From Actinernus sp. WN-2022 (taxonomy: Eukaryota > Cnidaria > Anthozoa > Actiniaria > Actinernidae), in assembly GCA_030867875.1 (NCBI GenBank), contig JAOWCC010001589.1, forward strand, positions 87,071,537 through 87,135,536: a DNA stretch of 64,000 bases, written 5' to 3'. The notes beneath the pieces were generated by a model, which ran no database searches, was not told the origin of the DNA, and saw nothing but the letters and a program-made list of their open reading frames with translations. Within the stretch, counting starts at the first letter, position 1. Every line of letters starts with the position of its first letter. Both the position numbers and the translations under genes were made by a program. Shown here one piece after another: positions 63,401 to 64,000 of the stretch.

Positions 63401-63711
63401 GCGCAAAACGGCGTTCGTGCTGACAATAGTAGGCACTGTCCTTAAGACTATAGTTTTGTCATACCAGCTCAATGACCATTTTTAGCCCCCCCCCCCCCCC
63501 AACCACCCACTTCAAATTTCGCTCTGCCATCTCTGTAAAATGATATTAACGATACCCTCCCCCCTCCCCCCTCCCCCCTCCCCCCTCCCCCCTCCCCCCT
63601 CCCCCCTCCCCCCTCCTACCCACACTCACACAAAAAAAAACGTAACTTATACCTTGTCAAAGTTCCAAGGACTACAGGTCCAGTGCCAGGGACATTGAAT
63701 GTCTCGTCTAT
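51477..63711 (-). CDS. GTPBP2: GTP-binding protein of the GTPBP1/GTPBP2 family, 3' part of gene (5' end outside window)
   Basis: GTPBP1 and GTPBP2 are cytosolic translational GTPases related to EF1A that help rescue stalled ribosomes. The four last exons lie on the minus strand: 63711-63653, 61768-61597, 52135-51974 and 51638-51477 (TAA 51479-51477). They join in frame to 184 codons. Exon 1 reads IDETFNVPGTGPVVLGTLTS (beta-barrel domain 2 start). Exon 2 has GMLREGDTLLVGP and LKRNRAPCRVVRAGQSASAAL. Exon 3 has YLLFHPGAIGKKFQATVYIG, and exon 4 has the RLLFREGHTKGIG family signature near the C-terminus. The last motif is closer to GTPBP2 than to GTPBP1 as I know them; I am less sure of the paralogue than of the family. 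The G domain lies upstream, outside the window. The intron 52136-61596 is 9.5 kb and full of transposons. Confidence 0.88.
52376..52630. mobile_element. Inverted-repeat element in GTPBP2-like intron
   Basis: AAAACTAGTCAAAAATC..TATTTGAGAGTTATATC on the left pairs with the reverse complement of GATATAACTCTCAAAT..TTTGACTAATTTTG on the right. The arms are about 45 bp and the span about 250 bp. A small hairpin GGGTGCAAATTGTTGCACCC lies at its centre. Confidence 0.7.
52720..52985. repeat. Foldback-type short repeats
   Basis: The segment has several inverted copies of a CCCTAATTTCA / TGAAATT motif, including the palindromic TTTCACATGTGAAA at 52768-52781. It appears to be a decayed inverted-repeat element. 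Confidence 0.45.
53225..53430. repeat. Degenerate minisatellite of TACGTGGATACGTAGATA units
   Basis: ATGTGGATACGTGGATACGTAGATAAAC-like units of about 40-70 bp recur with a CTTTTACATG block, at least four times. Confidence 0.75.
53588..54141 (+). pseudogene. Non-LTR reverse transcriptase fragment, 5' side of an insertion
   Basis: Plus-strand frames read SSYRQHHSIETLLLKV, LLDLSTAFDTVNHRKLL, CGVPHCCSLGPML, catalytic CYADDTQLYL (in another frame) and INDDKTEFLLMGT. At least two frameshifts are present. The frame stops where the Foldback-like element begins at 54142, and resumes after 57603 with GTRQQLSKLDTCHITVG. Confidence 0.85.
54142..57603. mobile_element. 3.46-kb Foldback-like DNA transposon inserted in a dead RT
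   Basis: The ends are GAGTTTAACTAATGGT and its reverse complement. They are followed inward by long arrays of short GGTGCGGGT(N)AAA-type repeats at 54155-54575 and, in inverted orientation, 56835-57590. A 9-bp target duplication flanks the element: ATGGGTACT (54133-54141) and ATTGGTACT (57604-57612), one mismatch. Tandem-repeat inverted arms and a 9-bp duplication are the hallmarks of Foldback elements and of their MULE relatives. The core (54600-56830) holds a fragment of an RT C-terminus (GDEFHYLLKCGNHSIAQA at about 54710-54765), a repeat-R1 piece and a duplicated AAATCTGGTTCATGTTCACA block (54648 and 55302). It also holds a 106-codon open frame at 55986-56306 that I do not recognise. I saw no transposase. 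Confidence 0.85.
57604..57720 (+). pseudogene. Non-LTR reverse transcriptase fragment, 3' side of the insertion
   Basis: IGTRQQLSKLDTCHITVGYI directly continues the RT reading frame interrupted at 54141 (KTEFLLMGT). Downstream stops follow quickly. The continuity shows that the Foldback-like element landed in an existing retroelement. Confidence 0.8.
57995..58330 (+). repeat. Dispersed repeat family R3, copy 3
   Basis: Opposite-strand copy of 7318-7640. It begins with the ACTCGGGCTGCCTGTGGCAG hairpin and reads into AAGATGGTGGACGACGG and a 63-codon open frame at 58187-58378 (NFLSNLESHLSNVSSLMFYL). The same peptide frame is visible in copy 2 (minus strand, 11815-11690), so it may be a mobile-element first exon. 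Confidence 0.65.
58400..60030. other. Intron sequence of the GTPBP2-like gene, nothing recognised
   Basis: AT-rich sequence with scattered short frames, none with family motifs. Confidence 0.5.
60035..60195 (-). repeat. Dispersed repeat R2, copy 2
   Basis: Reverse-strand copy of 6228-6395, ending in AGCCCAGATGGGCTCTTG. A 740-bp inverted-repeat element adjoins it directly. Confidence 0.65.
60196..60936. mobile_element. 740-bp long-inverted-repeat element
   Basis: 60196-60480 and 60665-60936 are reverse complements with scattered mismatches. Paired blocks include AAAATTAAGATCTCAT, GATGACAAATCACA, GCACATGCATGGTACTA and GTTGCCATGGAAAC. No transposase. A transcript through this intron would form a hairpin of more than 250 bp. 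Confidence 0.75.
61480..61550. repeat. (AATAC)n-like microsatellite
   Basis: CAATACAA, CAACACAATACA and ATACAATT units recur imperfectly. It lies about 50 bp downstream, in transcript sense, of the exon 61768-61597 donor. Confidence 0.75.
62830..63217. mobile_element. MITE with about 45-bp inverted ends
   Basis: The left end GGGCCATTCCATTTTATATG and the right end CATATAAAATGGAATGGCCC are perfect complements. They are extended by GCACACCCCCCC and CCTCAATAGG blocks. The core has many GGATATCC-type internal inverted repeats. The total is about 388 bp. Confidence 0.8.
63484..63616. repeat. C-rich tract and (CCCCCCT)n-like microsatellite
   Basis: A poly-C run near 63487-63500 and about nine CCCCCTC units at 63556-63616. 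On the transcribed strand this is a G-rich run starting about 35 nt after the donor of exon 63711-63653. Confidence 0.85.
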
Positions 63712-63810
63712 CTATAAATACCACATACATATAGAAAAGTATCCAGTAGTTATGTAATTTAAGCTTTAAACTTGCTAATGCTAATGCTACATATTGGCTG
63801 AAGGGAATCA

Positions 63811-63990
63811 GGATAGTCAATATTGGATCAGTATTGGATAAGATAGTCCGTATTGGATCAGTATTGGATAAAATAACCAGTATTGGATCAGAATTGGATA
63901 AGATAGTACTGGCTCAGGATTGGATAAGGTAGTCAGTATTGGATCAGTATTGGATAAGATAGTCAGTATTGGATAATATAGTCAGTATAT
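63811..63990. repeat. Minisatellite of TATTGGATCAGTATTGGATA units
   Basis: About five to six degenerate units of roughly 30 bp (GATAGTCAGTATTGGATCAG then TATTGGATAA) run to near the window end. It lies upstream of the GTPBP2-like exon 63711, in intron. Confidence 0.85.
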
Positions 63991-64000
63991 ATCTGGCTCT

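Overview
This window looks like nuclear DNA of an invertebrate animal. My best guess is an anthozoan cnidarian (coral or sea anemone), but that is an inference from gene structure and repeat style, not a match to a species. The evidence for a metazoan genome is AT-rich DNA, genes split by GT-AG introns, 6-9 kb introns packed with short inverted-repeat elements, several decayed non-LTR and LTR retroelements, and five animal genes whose exons join in frame.

Layout. (1) 120-10025, plus strand: the C-terminal 454 codons of the replicative helicase subunit MCM5 in 11 exons; the 5' end lies outside the window. (2) 10026-25896: about 16 kb with no intact host gene. It holds LTR-retroelement and non-LTR pol remnants, one largely open non-LTR reverse transcriptase (17880-19790, minus) and several nested inverted-repeat elements. 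(3) 25897-31112, minus: a complete 8-exon protein phosphatase 1 catalytic subunit, beta type (329 codons). (4) 31246-36275, plus: a complete 4-exon GADD45GIP1/CRIF1 gene (mitoribosomal protein mL64, 224 codons). It lies head to head with PPP1CB, with only 133 bp between the start codons, so the two probably share a bidirectional promoter. (5) 36780-37560: a 40-bp minisatellite. (6) 38182-48660, minus: a complete 4-exon two-pore-domain potassium channel (317 codons). (7) 51477-63711, minus: the last four exons of a GTPBP1/GTPBP2-type GTPase gene. Its 9.5-kb intron holds a 3.46-kb Foldback-like transposon inserted into a dead reverse transcriptase.

The host genes do not form a pathway; they are housekeeping neighbours. 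The most unusual signals are two minisatellites that have captured splice sites. In the channel gene, 23 tandem 101-bp copies of the end of exon 3 (second pore segment plus its 5' splice donor) fill part of the next intron. In MCM5, an array of about 75-80 bp units carries five upstream copies of the 3' splice acceptor of the following exon. Both could affect splice-site choice and both can be tested with RNA reads. Coding calls rest on in-frame exon joins and conserved motifs read by eye; no database search was run.
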